Source of the DNA: Acidimicrobiia bacterium
GTDB taxonomy: Bacteria; Actinomycetota; Acidimicrobiia; Acidimicrobiales; JACDCH01
Direction of reading: 5' to 3'
Length of the DNA stretch: 13,521 bases
Assembly: GCA_013694495.1 (NCBI GenBank)
Contig: JACDCH010000015.1
Coordinates: forward strand, 1-13,521
Shown: positions 12,131 through 13,521 of the stretch, one piece after another
Position numbering within the stretch: the first letter of the stretch is position 1
How the letters are laid out: each line of letters opens with the position of its first letter
Program-made: the position numbers and the translations under genes
The notes under the pieces: model-generated
The model's input: the letters and a program-made list of their open reading frames with translations, nothing else
Told to the model about the DNA's origin: nothing
The model's database searches: none

Positions 12131-13276
12131 ATGAGCACCCGGGGGGACGAGGGGCCGAGGAACACCACCCAGATCCGCTCGAGCCGCGACCCCGCCCTCG
12201 TCCGGGCCGGGCTCGAGGCGTGGCTGGCGGACCAGCTGCCGGCTGGAGCCGCGCCCGCGGTCACCGGCCTCGAGGGTACCTCGGCCAACGGCATGTCGAG
12301 CGAGACCCTCCTGCTCGACGCCACGTGGACGGAGGGCGGCAACCCGCGCGCCGAGCGGCTGGTGGCTCGGCTGGCGCCGGACGGCGCCGACGTGCCGGTG
12401 TTCCCCGCCTACGACCTCGAGCGGCAGTTCGAGGTCATCCGGTTGGTCGGCGAGCGCAGCGACGTACCGGTGCCCCGCACGTGGTGGTGCGAGCCCGACG
12501 CCGGCCCCATCGGCACGGCGTTCTTCGTCATGTCGAGGCTCGACGGCCGCGTGCCGCCCGACGTCATGCCCTACAACTTCGGCGACAGCTGGTTGTACGA
12601 CGCCGACCCCGCCGACCAGCAACGCCTGCAGGACGCCACCGTCGACGTGCTGGCCCGCCTCCACGCCATCGACGTCGACGCCGGCGCCGACGACGCGTTC
12701 TCGTTCCTTGCCTTCGCCGAGCCCGGCGCCACGGCGCTGCGCCGTCGCCTCCGCCACACGGCCGACTGGTTCGACTGGATCTCGCGCGACATGCCCCGCT
12801 CGCTGCTCGTCACCCGGGCGTTCGCCTGGCTGGACGAGCACTTCCCGGCCGATGAGGGCCCGGCCGTCGTCAGCTGGGGCGACTCGCGCATCGGCAACGT
12901 CATGTACGACGGCTTCGAGCCGGCCGCCGTCCTCGACTGGGAGATGGCGGGCCTCGGCCCGCGGGAGCTCGACCTCTCCTGGCTCGCGTACGCCCACCGC
13001 GTGTTCGAGGACATCGCCGCCACCTACGGCATGGGGGGCATGCCGGAGTTCCTGCGCATCGAGGACGTGGCCGGCGCCTACGAGCGGATCACGGGCGACA
13101 CGCCCCGCCACCTCGAGTGGTACGGCGCCTACGCCGCCGTCCAGTACGCCATCGTGTTCCTGCGCACCGGGTTCCGCTCCGTCCACTTCGGCGAGCGCGA
13201 GATGCCCGCCGAGGTCGACGAGCTGATCATGAACCGTGCCTCGCTCGAGCGGATGCTCGCCGGGGCCGACTGGTGA
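12131..13276 (+). CDS. APH-fold phosphotransferase (aminoglycoside phosphotransferase/choline kinase-like)
   Basis: Predicted 381-residue kinase-like protein of the APH family that probably phosphorylates a small molecule. The catalytic loop is WGDSRIGN (249-256), with D251 as base and N256 for metal. The usual HGD histidine is replaced by Trp, a variant I recall from some actinobacterial members. VLDWEMAGLG (267-276) provides the metal-binding D269. The N-terminal lobe contains GTSANGMSSETLLLDATW (49-66), a glycine-rich nucleotide loop. In actinobacteria such proteins often sit beside acyl-CoA ligases, dehydrogenases and MaoC hydratases rather than resistance genes, as here. The ATG lies six bases behind a -10-like box. 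Its stop overlaps the next gene by four bases (GTGA). A real antibiotic-resistance role is unlikely. Confidence 0.85.
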   Translation: MSTRGDEGPRNTTQIRSSRDPALVRAGLEAWLADQLPAGAAPAVTGLEGTSANGMSSETLLLDATWTEGGNPRAERLVARLAPDGADVPVFPAYDLERQFEVIRLVGERSDVPVPRTWWCEPDAGPIGTAFFVMSRLDGRVPPDVMPYNFGDSWLYDADPADQQRLQDATVDVLARLHAIDVDAGADDAFSFLAFAEPGATALRRRLRHTADWFDWISRDMPRSLLVTRAFAWLDEHFPADEGPAVVSWGDSRIGNVMYDGFEPAAVLDWEMAGLGPRELDLSWLAYAHRVFEDIAATYGMGGMPEFLRIEDVAGAYERITGDTPRHLEWYGAYAAVQYAIVFLRTGFRSVHFGEREMPAEVDELIMNRASLERMLAGADW

Positions 13277-13521
13277 GCGACGACCGCACCGGGGCGCTGC
13301 GCCACGAGCTCGTGGCCTTCAACACCGCAACGGCGTCGACCAACAAGATCCACGACGATGAGGTGGCCCGCCGCTACGGATTCGCCGGCGGGCTCGTCCC
13401 CGGCGTCGATGTGTACGCGTACCTGACCCACCTCCCGGTCGCCCGCTGGGGCCCGACCTGGCTTGAGCAGGGAACGATCTCGGCCCGGTTCCGCCAGCCC
13501 GTGTACGACGGCGACGCCGTG
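13273..13521 (+). CDS. MaoC-like hotdog-fold hydratase, partial at window end
   Basis: The first 83 codons of a gene running off the window. The sequence has STNKIHDDEVARRYGFAGGL (27-46) and VPGVDVYAYLTH, followed by RFRQPVYDGDAV at the edge. This matches the MaoC-type hydratase pattern in which a conserved Asp/His pair precedes a helix ending in GF-GGLVPG. These proteins hydrate enoyl-CoA or related thioesters, or act as dehydratase subunits. The start GTG overlaps the kinase stop as GTGA, so translation is coupled. The pairing with an APH-like kinase and a divergent acyl-CoA synthetase suggests CoA-thioester metabolism. The catalytic assignment is tentative because the protein is incomplete. 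Confidence 0.75.
   Translation, partial: MSDDRTGALRHELVAFNTATASTNKIHDDEVARRYGFAGGLVPGVDVYAYLTHLPVARWGPTWLEQGTISARFRQPVYDGDAV

Noticed and set aside
10220..13186. A minus-strand frame open for 988 codons, opposite the kinase gene and across the acyl-CoA synthetase.
   Set aside because: Only its last 118 codons (the YjbR-like gene) look like a protein. The rest is a Gly/Arg/Pro-rich shadow of high-GC codons in other genes.
12131..13276. Aminoglycoside resistance gene.
   Set aside because: The fold matches, but the WGD variant and the MaoC/acyl-CoA synthetase neighbours point to metabolism rather than resistance.
1..13521. CRISPR arrays, tRNA or rRNA genes, transposases, integrases and attachment sites.
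   Set aside because: No regularly spaced repeats, cloverleaf-like segments or mobile-element proteins were seen, and base composition is even throughout.

Overview
This window is a GC-rich bacterial chromosome segment, most likely from a high-GC actinobacterium. An Acidimicrobiia-like lineage is my inference. Supporting signs are near-total G/C at third codon positions, GTG and TTG starts, genes overlapping by one to four bases, and several start codons placed 6-8 bases behind a TANNNT -10 box, the layout of actinobacterial leaderless transcripts. I see no tRNA, rRNA, CRISPR array, insertion sequence or phage gene. No gene-free stretch exceeds 300 bases.

Region 1 (1-4473) is an envelope polysaccharide locus. 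After the 3' end of an unidentified gene, a three-gene minus-strand operon runs family 2 glycosyltransferase, then ABC-type polysaccharide export ATPase, then its ABC-2 permease. Divergent from it is a PaaK/CapK/LuxE-like adenylate-forming enzyme with two cysteine pairs, apparently preceded by a nine-codon leaderless mini-ORF that overlaps its start.

Region 2 (4460-9748) looks like an uptake and catabolism module. An ACMSD-type amidohydrolase (minus) is divergent from a NMT1/SsuA-type ABC importer: a Tat lipoprotein binding protein, an ATPase that seems to start with CTG, and a permease. A Rieske ring-hydroxylating oxygenase follows with its own promoter. The oxygenase frame is closed by a TGA but stays open and strongly codon-biased for 74 more codons, which suggests a split or truncated C-terminus. 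The plausible theme is import, oxygenation and decarboxylation of an aromatic or carboxylated compound. The substrate cannot be read from the sequence.

Region 3 (9778-10222) carries a HU-family nucleoid protein with a structured leader, followed by a hairpin region that separates it from the next, convergent operon.

Region 4 (10220-13521) is an acyl-CoA type module. An acyl-CoA synthetase and a coupled YjbR/MmcQ-like protein lie on the minus strand. Divergent from them are an APH-fold phosphotransferase and a coupled MaoC-like hydratase cut by the window end. The 40-base gap between the two operons holds two face-to-face -10 boxes flanking a GGCAC-N6-GTGCC inverted repeat, a candidate shared operator.
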